Shown: piece after piece, positions 18,766 through 25,978 of the stretch | How positions within the stretch are numbered: position 1 is the stretch's first letter | How the letters are laid out: each line of letters opens with the position of its first letter | Assembly (NCBI RefSeq): GCF_011765625.1 | Contig: NZ_CP050313.1 | Coordinates: 2,848,501-2,912,500 of the forward strand | Direction of reading: 5' to 3' | Origin: Shewanella aestuarii | Lineage (GTDB): Bacteria; Pseudomonadota; Gammaproteobacteria; Enterobacterales; Shewanellaceae | DNA length: 64,000 nucleotides | Notes under the pieces: generated by a model | The model's database searches: none | Seen by the model: only the letters and a program-made list of their open reading frames with translations | What the model was told of the DNA's origin: nothing | Translations under genes and position numbers: made by a program

Positions 18766-21233
18766 TATAAACCTACCTCACGAGTCCAGTTTAAGGTTCT
18801 CAATACATCGGCAAATACACCAGCAGCAGTAACATCTGTGCCCGCACCGTAACCTCTCAACACGAATGGAATGGGTTGATAATAGCGGCTATAGAATGCG
18901 AGCGCGTTCTCCCCGCCCTTAACGCTATATAGTGGATCATAGGCGTCCACTTCAACAACGCGAACATGGCACTTACCATCATCAATTTGGCCTACATAAC
19001 GTAATACCTTACCTTGCGCTTTAGCATTCGCAACACGTTGTGATACTTGAGCATCTAAACTAGGTAGATTCGCCATAAAGGTATTAACATCGCCTGAATC
19101 ATCAAAATCAGCAGGTAATACTGACTCGATATTAATGTCAGACAGTTCTAACTGTAGCCCGACTTCACGGGCTAGAATCAATACTTTACGAGCAACATCC
19201 ATACCACTTAAATCATCACGAGGATCTGGCTCAGTAAAACACTTATCACGCGCTATTGTGGTAGCCTGTGAAAGACTCATCCCTTCATCTAACATACCAA
19301 ATATAAACGATAACGAACCAGACAATACGCCATTGAATTTATGTAACTTATCTCCTGCACACAATAACTTTTTAAGGTTATCAATAACTGGCAAACCTGC
19401 ACCAACAGTGGTTTCATACAAGAACTGTCGACGTTGCGATAAACTAACCTGACGAAGCGCTTGGTAATAATCATAATCCCGCGTGTTGGCTTTTTTATTC
19501 GGCGTAACAACATGAAAACCAGCATTCATTACATCTAAATAACCATCAGAGACTTGTTCACTTGAAGTACAGTCAACCAACACAGGGTTAAGTAGTTGCT
19601 GCTCTTGCCCCCAAAGTAACAAACCAGCTAAATCATAAGCTTGCCCTTGCTGTGCCAATAACGACTGCCAATTAGCCAAATCAATACCATTACTGTCTAA
19701 CAACATTTGACGTGAATTAGCGATTCCACACACACGAATACTGATATGAAGCTCTTTAAGCATCTCATTTTGTTGTTTAATTTGCTCTAACAAGCCTGCA
19801 CCAACATTACCTGCGCCGACCAAAAACACATCAACGTACTGTTGAACATCGAAAAATGCTTGATGGCACGCACCAATAGCATGCTTGGTTTTCGATTGTT
19901 GAATAACAGTTGAAATAGAGCGCTCAGAAGATCCTTGTGCAATGGCAACAATATTGACGCTAGCTTTAGCCAGTGCACTAAAAAACTTAGCCGCAACCCC
20001 TTTATGGGTTTTCATGCCATCACCAATTAATGACACGATGGCTAGACCTTCACGAAGTTCGATTGGCTCTAAAAGCTCTGACTTAATTTCTAACTCAAAC
20101 TCTTGTTCTAAAGCACACTTAGCTTTATGAGCATCACTGGTTGCAACACAAAAACTGATACTATATTCAGACGAGCTTTGTGTGATAAGGGATACCGAAA
20201 TACCACTACGAGAAATCGCAGCCAGTGTACGGCTCGCCATACCTACCATGCCCTTCATGCCTGGGCCTGATACGTTAAACATTGTTTGATTATCTAGATT
20301 TGAAATCGCCTTAACTTGCAAACCAGTTTTATCATCGTCATTAGAAACTAAAGTGCCTGGAGCCTTAGGGTTAAAGCTATTTTTGATGTAACAAGGAATA
20401 TGATATTGAGCTATTGGCGCAATAGTTTTTGGATGCAATACTTTAGCGCCAAAATAAGAAAGCTCCATGGCTTCTTGGTAGCTTAATTGCGACAGTAACT
20501 TGGCATCAGTCACCACGCGAGGATCAGTATTATAAACACCATCAACATCAGTCCAAATTTCACAGCTTGATGCATCTAAACAAGCAGCAAGTACAGCGGC
20601 AGAATAATCAGAACCATTACGTCCCAAGGTCACCACCTTGCCGTGCACATCACCGGCGGTAAAACCTGGCATCACCCAAACTTGATAGTCGTTGAGTGGG
20701 AGTAATCCAAAACGTGGTTTACTGACAATAATATCCACCACAGATTCAAGAGGTTGTCCGTGTGCTAAGAATAATGCCACAGGATCAAGCACTGAAGCGG
20801 TGATGTTTTTAGCCAGCATAACTTGTTCCATCAATGCCGCTGATAGCTTTTCGCCTGACACAACAACTGATGCACGCACAGAATCTGGGCATTCGCCTAG
20901 TAAACTTATACCTTCAAGCTTTTGCTTCCACATTAGCATTTGCTGTTCGAGCTTTTGTGTTAATAAATCTTGTTGTGGATCAGATAGTAATGATTCACCG
21001 GCTTGGGTATATAAATCTGTAAACACAGTTTCAATATGGTCTATAACCGTTTGAAAATCTTTACCCGAAACGGCTAAATCCACCATTTCCAATAATGCAT
21101 TGGTAATGGTCGCGGGAGCAGAAAGTACCGTTGCAACAGGCTCCGTTGCAGATGAGTCAGCAATAATATCTGCCGCCATCAAAAACCTTGGCCAATTGGC
21201 TAATGACGTACCACCAAACTTCATAACTTTCAT
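18765..21233 (-). CDS. thrA: Bifunctional aspartokinase I / homoserine dehydrogenase I
   Basis: First and third steps of the aspartate-to-threonine route in one chain of 822 aa (E. coli 820). The aspartokinase domain is at about 1-290 ([35 protein letters not shown]). Two ACT regions follow (about 310-460; [21 protein letters not shown]). The dehydrogenase domain starts near [14 protein letters not shown] and includes [12 protein letters not shown] and [17 protein letters not shown]. Threonine feedback is expected through the ACT regions. Expression is likely attenuated by thrL. Confidence 0.98.
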   Translation of the reverse strand: MKVMKFGGTSLANWPRFLMAADIIADSSATEPVATVLSAPATITNALLEMVDLAVSGKDFQTVIDHIETVFTDLYTQAGESLLSDPQQDLLTQKLEQQMLMWKQKLEGISLLGECPDSVRASVVVSGEKLSAALMEQVMLAKNITASVLDPVALFLAHGQPLESVVDIIVSKPRFGLLPLNDYQVWVMPGFTAGDVHGKVVTLGRNGSDYSAAVLAACLDASSCEIWTDVDGVYNTDPRVVTDAKLLSQLSYQEAMELSYFGAKVLHPKTIAPIAQYHIPCYIKNSFNPKAPGTLVSNDDDKTGLQVKAISNLDNQTMFNVSGPGMKGMVGMASRTLAAISRSGISVSLITQSSSEYSISFCVATSDAHKAKCALEQEFELEIKSELLEPIELREGLAIVSLIGDGMKTHKGVAAKFFSALAKASVNIVAIAQGSSERSISTVIQQSKTKHAIGACHQAFFDVQQYVDVFLVGAGNVGAGLLEQIKQQNEMLKELHISIRVCGIANSRQMLLDSNGIDLANWQSLLAQQGQAYDLAGLLLWGQEQQLLNPVLVDCTSSEQVSDGYLDVMNAGFHVVTPNKKANTRDYDYYQALRQVSLSQRRQFLYETTVGAGLPVIDNLKKLLCAGDKLHKFNGVLSGSLSFIFGMLDEGMSLSQATTIARDKCFTEPDPRDDLSGMDVARKVLILAREVGLQLELSDINIESVLPADFDDSGDVNTFMANLPSLDAQVSQRVANAKAQGKVLRYVGQIDDGKCHVRVVEVDAYDPLYSVKGGENALAFYSRYYQPIPFVLRGYGAGTDVTAAGVFADVLRTLNWTREVGL

Positions 21234-21281
21234 ACCGTCTTCTCCTTGTCATTTACCATGACATTAATGCAAATTTTTAAA

Positions 21282-21316
21282 TAAAAAAGCCCGCTTCATA
21301 GTCGGGAAGCGGGCTT
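21282..21316 (-). terminator. Transcription attenuator of the thr operon
   Basis: On the minus strand AAGCCCGCTTC, 7-nt loop, GAAGCGGGCTT, then TTTTTT. It lies between the leader peptide and thrA. The 5' arm contains AGCCCGC, which is also complementary to GCGGGCT at the end of the leader ORF (21343-21349). An alternative antiterminator can therefore form when the ribosome stalls on Thr/Ile codons upstream. Confidence 0.9.
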
Positions 21317-21340
21317 GTTATTAAATTCTTTTAGGGTGTA

Positions 21341-21412
21341 TCAGCCCGCCCCCACTATGTTAATAGTGGTGGTTGTAATGGTAGTAATTACAACATGATG
21401 AAGGACTGACAT
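21341..21412 (-). CDS. thrL: thr operon leader peptide
   Basis: 23-codon ORF reading MSVLHHVV, then ITTITTTTINI, then VGAG and stop. It carries six Thr and four Ile codons, and its VGAG end resembles the GNGAG end of E. coli ThrL. It lies 107 bp before thrA and immediately upstream of the attenuator. A weak AAAGAG precedes the ATG. Starvation for charged tRNA-Thr or tRNA-Ile should stall ribosomes in the ITTITTTTINI run and favour antitermination. Confidence 0.9.
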   Translation of the reverse strand: MSVLHHVVITTITTTTINIVGAG

Positions 21413-21833
21413 AATAATTCTCTTTAATGCTGCTAGATGCACACGGGTTAGTTATCGACTTGAATGGATAGCTAACTCATTACATCCCAATTATGCTAAT
21501 GACTACAGAATTGCTTTTTTACCCCTTGATTGTCAAGCCCAGTTGCCAACTTATTTAAATAATAATTAACATTTAGGTTGATTTATTTAAGATTTCATAT
21601 TTCAAAAAATGAAACGTTGCTTTTTGCAGCATATTTATATGATTCAGCTACATTTACCTTAACGTAAACGCTTACTTGGTAGTCACTTAAAATAACTTCA
21701 TAAATATTCTTTAAACAGCTAAAAATTGCTTAATGGCATAAAAACAAGATCAATTTAGCAAAATCTGATGTTAATCATTCCAGCACAAAAGGTTTACAGG
21801 TATTATGCGCAAATATCAGCTATTGGAGTCATT
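21413..21833. other. Divergent regulatory region, thrL / slyD
   Basis: About 420 bp with no gene. On the minus strand a TTGACA lies near 21530-21535 and could be the -35 of the thr promoter, but no -10 at good spacing is obvious. A near-perfect palindrome at 21653-21668 is listed separately. GGAG precedes the slyD start. Confidence 0.5.
21653..21668. promoter_or_regulatory. Near-palindrome matching the gltB operator
   Basis: TTTACCTTAACGTAAA differs at one base from the core TTTACGTTAACGTAAA of the perfect palindrome upstream of gltB (63687-63704). It lies 165 bp before slyD and 240 bp before thrL. It may bind the same regulator, tentatively LiuR-like; which gene it serves is unclear. Confidence 0.4.
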
Positions 21834-22385
21834 ATGAAAATTTCAAAACACGCCGCGGTTACCATTCATTACCGTTTAACCGACGCCCAAGGTCTATTAC
21901 TAGAAAGCTCTTTTGATTCTGAGCCAATGATCTATTTACATGGCACTGAAAACCTTATTCCAGGTTTAGAAAATGAATTAGATGGCAAAGTTGCTGGTGA
22001 CAAGTTTGAAGCGACAATTCCTGCAGACCAAGCCTATGGTGAATATCACGATGGCCTAAAACAAGAAGTACCATTAGAAGCATTTGGGGATATTGAAGAT
22101 ATCGTTCCAGGTATGCGTTTTATTGCAGAAACTGAAATGGGTCAACGCCCAGTACAAGTTACTGAAGTGAAAGATGATGTTGTAGTTGTTGATGGCAACC
22201 ATCCTTTAGCTGGCCAAGCATTAACTTTTAATGTTGAAGTTGTTGAAGTACGTGAAGCAACCGCTGAAGAGCTTGCTCATGGCCATATTCACGCACATGG
22301 TGGCAGCTGTGGGGGACATGACCATGAGCCATGTGACACGCAAAAACCAGGTTGTGACGGCAACGGCGGATGTGGATGCCACTAG
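21834..22385 (+). CDS. slyD: FKBP-type peptidyl-prolyl isomerase SlyD
   Basis: Folding helper and nickel-binding chaperone, 183 aa. The N-terminal FKBP part begins MKISKHAAVTIHYRLTDAQG with ESSFDSEPMIYLHG and IPGLENELDG; the insert-in-flap domain follows. The C-terminal tail from about 150 is rich in His, Cys and Gly (HGHIHAHGGSCGGHDH..CDGNGGCGCH), the metal-binding tail used in hydrogenase nickel delivery in E. coli. The start is set by GGAG 6 nt before ATG 21834; a longer in-frame start is not supported. Confidence 0.96.
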   Translation: MKISKHAAVTIHYRLTDAQGLLLESSFDSEPMIYLHGTENLIPGLENELDGKVAGDKFEATIPADQAYGEYHDGLKQEVPLEAFGDIEDIVPGMRFIAETEMGQRPVQVTEVKDDVVVVDGNHPLAGQALTFNVEVVEVREATAEELAHGHIHAHGGSCGGHDHEPCDTQKPGCDGNGGCGCH

Positions 22386-22419
22386 GGTTTTTAACGCTCA
22401 GTATTTAGTTTGAAAAGTA

Positions 22420-22457
22420 ATCCCAGTGAACAATAAATGCTCACTGGGATTTTTTTT
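22420..22457 (+). terminator. Terminator of slyD
   Basis: ATCCCAGTGA, 11-nt loop, TCACTGGGAT followed by seven or more T. It begins 34 bp after the slyD stop. Confidence 0.9.
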
Positions 22458-22602
22458 AATCTATACTTTATGTCAAACCATCCAAAATTCGCTTGTAATT
22501 AGCCTAAGTGTTTAATGTTATGGAAAATGCTTTTTAAACACAGGTACAAGCAAAATTAAATTGACATAACAATAAGAATTAATAGTCAGCGACGGAGTGC
22601 TT

Positions 22603-22977
22603 ATGTTAATTAAACCTGTTTATGAATTACTCCCTTTTACCTATCTTGGCATAGGTGGGATTAGCATACTCTTACTAGAGCAAAACTATGCGATTGCAGC
22701 ATCAATAGTGGTATTTTTCTTCGGAGCAAGAATTTACAATCTGCGCTCTCAAAATCGCCGTACCGATCACAAGCGAAGACGAAAAACAGGGATTTGGCCG
22801 GACTGGTTTTATGGTTTTATTCCATTCATTTACATTATTTCAGCAGCGATATTATATCGCTTCTACCCTAAAGGCTCTACTACCTTATTTGCCTTGTGCT
22901 TAGTTACATTTGGGGTTTACCTGTTGCTAAGGCGCTCAAGTTATCGCCATCATAAAATGCCAGCTTACAAAATCTAG
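22603..22977 (+). CDS. Small membrane protein of unknown function
   Basis: 124 aa with four hydrophobic segments: about 8-25 and 30-43, then a basic loop RRTDHKRRRKTGIWPDWFYGF, then about 70-88 and 95-108. The loop should face the cytoplasm by the positive-inside rule. ATG 22603 is preceded by GGAG at 5 nt; a GTG two codons upstream is also in frame. I recognise no functional family. It lies between slyD and trpR, alone on its strand. Confidence 0.7.
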   Translation: MLIKPVYELLPFTYLGIGGISILLLEQNYAIAASIVVFFFGARIYNLRSQNRRTDHKRRRKTGIWPDWFYGFIPFIYIISAAILYRFYPKGSTTLFALCLVTFGVYLLLRRSSYRHHKMPAYKI

Positions 22978-23151
22978 TAATAATAGCGAAATTTATCTTT
23001 TATTGTTAACGATGAATCTGACACAAAAACAAGAAATTGAATAGATTAGACAACACTCACTTTTATGGCGAGGATATGGTTATAAACATTTCTGTAAACA
23101 AAGCTTCAAACTCAACAAACCATTTTATAATTAATAGCTTACCCACAAACT

Positions 23152-23430
23152 TTAATCTAATATTAAAGTTTGAATAAGATCGCGCTGCTGTGGACTCATG
23201 TTCTTCAAATAATTTGAACAACGTGTAATCGTCGCAATACTTACCTGATATTCTGCTGCAATTTGTCGTTGGCTAAGTTCTCCTGCTAACAAACTCTGAA
23301 ACACTTTCAAACGACCAGCGATTGCACTGCGTTCTTCTTCAGTTAATAAAAGCTGAAATAAAACGGCTAGATCATCTTGATTAGAATGGGTCAATATTTT
23401 ATCAACCACTAAGCTCCAATTCGCTCTCAT
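23152..23430 (-). CDS. trpR: Trp operon repressor TrpR
   Basis: 92-residue all-helical repressor that binds DNA with tryptophan as corepressor. The core LLTEEERSAIAGRLKVFQSLL, then GELSQRQIAAEYQVSIATITRCSNYLK (helix-turn-helix), is diagnostic. The start at 23430 (MRANWSLVV) is preferred, with AGAGAG upstream; the longer frame to 23526 adds a hydrophobic stretch that TrpR does not have. It is slightly shorter at the N-terminus than E. coli TrpR (108 aa). Confidence 0.93.
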   Translation of the reverse strand: MRANWSLVVDKILTHSNQDDLAVLFQLLLTEEERSAIAGRLKVFQSLLAGELSQRQIAAEYQVSIATITRCSNYLKNMSPQQRDLIQTLILD

Positions 23431-23598
23431 AAATACTCTCTCTTTTTCAGACCAATAGATGATAACAAGGAAAAAGCTGAATGCAAAAAATAGCATAAGT
23501 TTTATGAACATAAAGTACATAATCACTCACAAAATCACCTTAAATCAATCGATAAGCAATTAAAGTGACAACCAAACAACTTCACTCTGAAGGTGACA

Positions 23599-23611
23599 TT
23601 GTCAATGACAA
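23599..23611. promoter_or_regulatory. Perfect inverted repeat TTGTCAATGACAA
   Basis: Six-base arms around a single A in the trpR / cytochrome c' intergenic region, about 30 bp upstream of a TATAAT (23639-23644) that could be the cytochrome c' -10 box. It looks like a repressor or activator site, but I cannot assign a regulator. Confidence 0.35.
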
Positions 23612-23711
23612 CATAAAAACTTACAATTTTACGAAATATATAATAACGTGATATGCATCATTTTTTGTGTAAAATGCCTTGTCATCAACCTGAAAAATAA
23701 AGAGAAAAATT

Positions 23712-24161
23712 ATGAAAAAAACCTTACTTGCTATTTCAGCGGCAGCCATACTCATTCCAAGCGCATATGCCAACAACTTTGAAGATGCGAATGATGCTAT
23801 TAAATATCGTAAAGCAGCTTTCGGTTTAATCGCTTATAATTTTGGCGACATGGCAGCCATGATTAAAGGCAAGAAAGATTTCAATGCAGACGTGTTCGCC
23901 CAAAGAGCAAGTAACGTTGCGGCATTATCACAAATTCCTCACGAAGGCTTTATTGCAGGATCAGATAAAGGCAACACAGATGCTTTAGCCAAAATTTGGT
24001 CAGACAAGGCCGATTTCGATGCAAAAATGACCGCGTTTCAGGAAAATGCAGCAAAACTGGCTGTGGCAGCAAAAGGAACAGATCAAAATCAAATCAAGCA
24101 AGCGTTTGGTAATACTGGTCAAAGCTGTAAAGGCTGCCACGACGTATACAAAAAAGATTAA
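23712..24161 (+). CDS. Cytochrome c' (class II c-type cytochrome)
   Basis: Periplasmic four-helix-bundle cytochrome, 149 aa. It has a Sec signal peptide (MKKTLLAISAAAILIPSAYA, cleavage before NN). The C-terminal haem site is CKGCH at residues 139-143, typical of class II cytochromes. Family members bind NO and CO and may protect against nitrosative stress. AAAGAGAAAAATT precedes the ATG. It is convergent with a cytochrome b561 gene that may be its functional partner. Confidence 0.95.
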   Translation: MKKTLLAISAAAILIPSAYANNFEDANDAIKYRKAAFGLIAYNFGDMAAMIKGKKDFNADVFAQRASNVAALSQIPHEGFIAGSDKGNTDALAKIWSDKADFDAKMTAFQENAAKLAVAAKGTDQNQIKQAFGNTGQSCKGCHDVYKKD

Positions 24162-24177
24162 TTTGTACATCTAAATT

Positions 24178-24212
24178 AAAAACGGATGTTCAGTTTCTGC
24201 ATCCGTTTTTTT
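24178..24212 (+). terminator. Terminator of the cytochrome c' gene
   Basis: AAAACGGATG / CATCCGTTTT stem followed by TTT; it lies between convergent genes and may work in both directions. Confidence 0.85.
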
Positions 24213-24236
24213 CATCAAATAACTTTAGAACAGAAA

Positions 24237-24902
24237 TCACATATAGCGAATTGCATCTCCAAGCAATGTGAACCAAACCGTCGCAAACACAACCCCAACA
24301 ACTAAAACGGCTCGCCATATAGATGTTATTTGCGGGGCATGATTCCTACTTGATAATGATTTATAGCCGGTGATCATCGCTTTTATTAAATTTTCACCTT
24401 TGAACAAATACACAAACACCGCAAAGATATGAACTGCAGCAAAGCCTAAAATTAAATTAAAGTTCTGCTTATGAAGCCAAGTTAAGGTGCTAGCAACATC
24501 TGATGAAACATAACTATATAGTGGTCCTTCAGTAAAAATATCATCTGTTGCAAACATGCCTGTCACAAGTTGCAAACTCAATAAGCTTAATAACAGGATA
24601 ACCATATAAGCCCCCATTGGGTTATGACCAACAGATTCGCTTTTTTGTTTGCTTATCGCGTATTGGAAAACCGCTTTAGGAGAACGAACAAATTGTCTAA
24701 AACGTGCGGTATCGCTGCCAATAAAACCCCAAATAATTCTAAAGACCAACAACACCATTAATACATAAGCAAATACTTGGTGAAGTGACATCTCACCGGT
24801 TTCACCGCTCCACCAAAGACCACCTAATAAGATGACCATAGCCCAATGAAATAACCGAATAGGGAAATCCCAAACTTTAATTTTAGCATTGTTTATTGTC
24901 AT
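24237..24902 (-). CDS. Cytochrome b561-type diheme membrane protein
   Basis: 221-aa inner-membrane protein with four core helices plus a C-terminal one. It begins KVWDFPIRLFHWAMVILL with the haem-ligand His in RLFHW, then EMSLHQVFAYVLM, RIIWGFIGSDTARF, LVTGMF, and LGFAAVHIFAVFVY with another His ligand. This is the Ni/Fe-hydrogenase-type b561 / CybB fold. It probably moves electrons between quinol and a periplasmic cytochrome; the neighbouring cytochrome c' is a candidate partner. It is convergent with that gene. Confidence 0.9.
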   Translation of the reverse strand: MTINNAKIKVWDFPIRLFHWAMVILLGGLWWSGETGEMSLHQVFAYVLMVLLVFRIIWGFIGSDTARFRQFVRSPKAVFQYAISKQKSESVGHNPMGAYMVILLLSLLSLQLVTGMFATDDIFTEGPLYSYVSSDVASTLTWLHKQNFNLILGFAAVHIFAVFVYLFKGENLIKAMITGYKSLSSRNHAPQITSIWRAVLVVGVVFATVWFTLLGDAIRYM

Positions 24903-25356
24903 TAATTCGCTCTCTCAAGTTAACTGTGCGGTCATTGTTACTAAAATAACAATAGACTAGGAGGTTTATTGATTAGTATAAATTTTTTAAGGAGTCATGT
25001 GATGGGGGTAAACGTAAAGATTTGTAATGCTAAGTAACCTGCAGGTCATAAAACAAAACACTCATTAAAACCAAATTAAGGCTAAAGCTAAATGACTTTG
25101 TGCAGAAAACTAGAAGTGGATGAATTTCACTCAAAAAAATGAAGGAAACACAACATAGAAAGCAAGCTATTCATTCAAATATGCGCTTAGTCAGGCAGTA
25201 TTTCAAGTAAAAAAATAGCTAAATTGAACCAAAATGACTAAGCGATCAAATAAGCAGCGCCCAGTAGATTAACACCACAAAAGTGTGACTTATATCTCGT
25301 TTTTTATCCGGTAGATTGCTAATCTGAACTTAAGCAAATAACAGAAGGTTCAAATT
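24903..25356. other. Divergent intergenic region, cytochrome b561 / raiA
   Basis: 454 bp, AT-rich, with no gene or strong hairpin that I can support. It must contain the divergent promoters of the two flanking genes. A short 11-codon ORF near 25002 has a Shine-Dalgarno-like AAGGAG but nothing else in its favour. Confidence 0.5.
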
Positions 25357-25707
25357 ATGCTGAAAATTACAAGCAAGCAACTTGAAGTCACTGCCCTTAT
25401 CCGTGAACGCATCGAAGGACGATTAGAAAAGTTAAGCCGTCATGATATCCAGTTAATTAATCCCCATATTATTATCACGCAGGAAAAGCAGTTATTTAAA
25501 ATTGAAGCTTCTGTTGGTTTACCAAGTGGAGAATTATTCGCCCAGGCGAAAAGTGAAAACCTTTATGCAGCAATTACTGCAATGGGACAAAAGCTGGAAA
25601 AACAGCTAAATCGCCTGACTCATAAGCCCCAAGCTCAACGTCATGCTACATTTGAAGATGCAGAAGATGATTTTGAGTATGTTTATAAGGAGGACACAGC
25701 AGCTTGA
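25357..25707 (+). CDS. raiA: Ribosome hibernation factor RaiA/HPF
   Basis: 116-aa beta-alpha protein that binds the 30S A/P site and stops translation in stationary phase or cold. It begins MLKITSKQLEVTALIRERIEGRLEKLSRHDIQ and has the acidic C-terminal tail DAEDDFEYVYKED of RaiA (E. coli YfiA) rather than the short form of HPF. AGAAGG precedes the ATG. It lies immediately upstream of pheL-pheA, the same order as E. coli raiA-pheL-pheA. Confidence 0.95.
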   Translation: MLKITSKQLEVTALIRERIEGRLEKLSRHDIQLINPHIIITQEKQLFKIEASVGLPSGELFAQAKSENLYAAITAMGQKLEKQLNRLTHKPQAQRHATFEDAEDDFEYVYKEDTAA

Positions 25708-25725
25708 TATTAACATTAACCACAC

Positions 25726-25751
25726 AGCGCACCTTCGGGTGCGCTTTTTTA
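25726..25751 (+). terminator. Terminator of raiA
   Basis: AGCGCACC, tetraloop TTCG, GGTGCGCT, then TTTTTT. Confidence 0.93.
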
Positions 25752-25818
25752 TGGTTGATTTAATCAAAGTGAGAAATTTTACATTGACACTTAACCCGCT
25801 TAGTTTTAGTTTTACCTC

Positions 25819-25872
25819 ATGAACAAAATATTATCTCGCGTTTTTATTTTCTTTTTTATGCAGCCCATTTAG
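25819..25872 (+). CDS. pheL: pheA leader peptide
   Basis: 17-codon ORF, MNKILSRVFIFFFMQPI, with four Phe codons clustered in VFIFFF. It lies between raiA and pheA, directly before a terminator hairpin, as E. coli PheL does. A TTGACA occurs at 25784-25789. No strong Shine-Dalgarno is visible. Ribosome stalling at the Phe codons should favour the antiterminator and raise pheA expression when charged tRNA-Phe is low. Confidence 0.85.
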   Translation: MNKILSRVFIFFFMQPI

Positions 25873-25912
25873 GGAGGCGGTTTTTCTGTATCAAAAAGAA
25901 AATGAAAATACC

Positions 25913-25940
25913 AAAGCCTCCCAACTGGGAGGCTTTTTAG
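25913..25940 (+). terminator. Transcription attenuator of pheA
   Basis: AAAGCCTCCC, loop AACT, GGGAGGCTTT, then TTT. The 5' arm GCCTCCC (25916-25922) can instead pair with GGGAGGC at 25872-25878, which starts at the last base of the pheL stop codon, giving the antiterminator. Confidence 0.9.
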
Positions 25941-25978
25941 TTTTATCAGATTAAACTAGATCAATTTAAGAGGTTAGC

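Noticed and set aside
25002..25037. 11-codon ORF with AAGGAG upstream in the raiA leader region
   Set aside because: Too short and no attenuator or conserved residue pattern follows; the SD-like match alone is weak.
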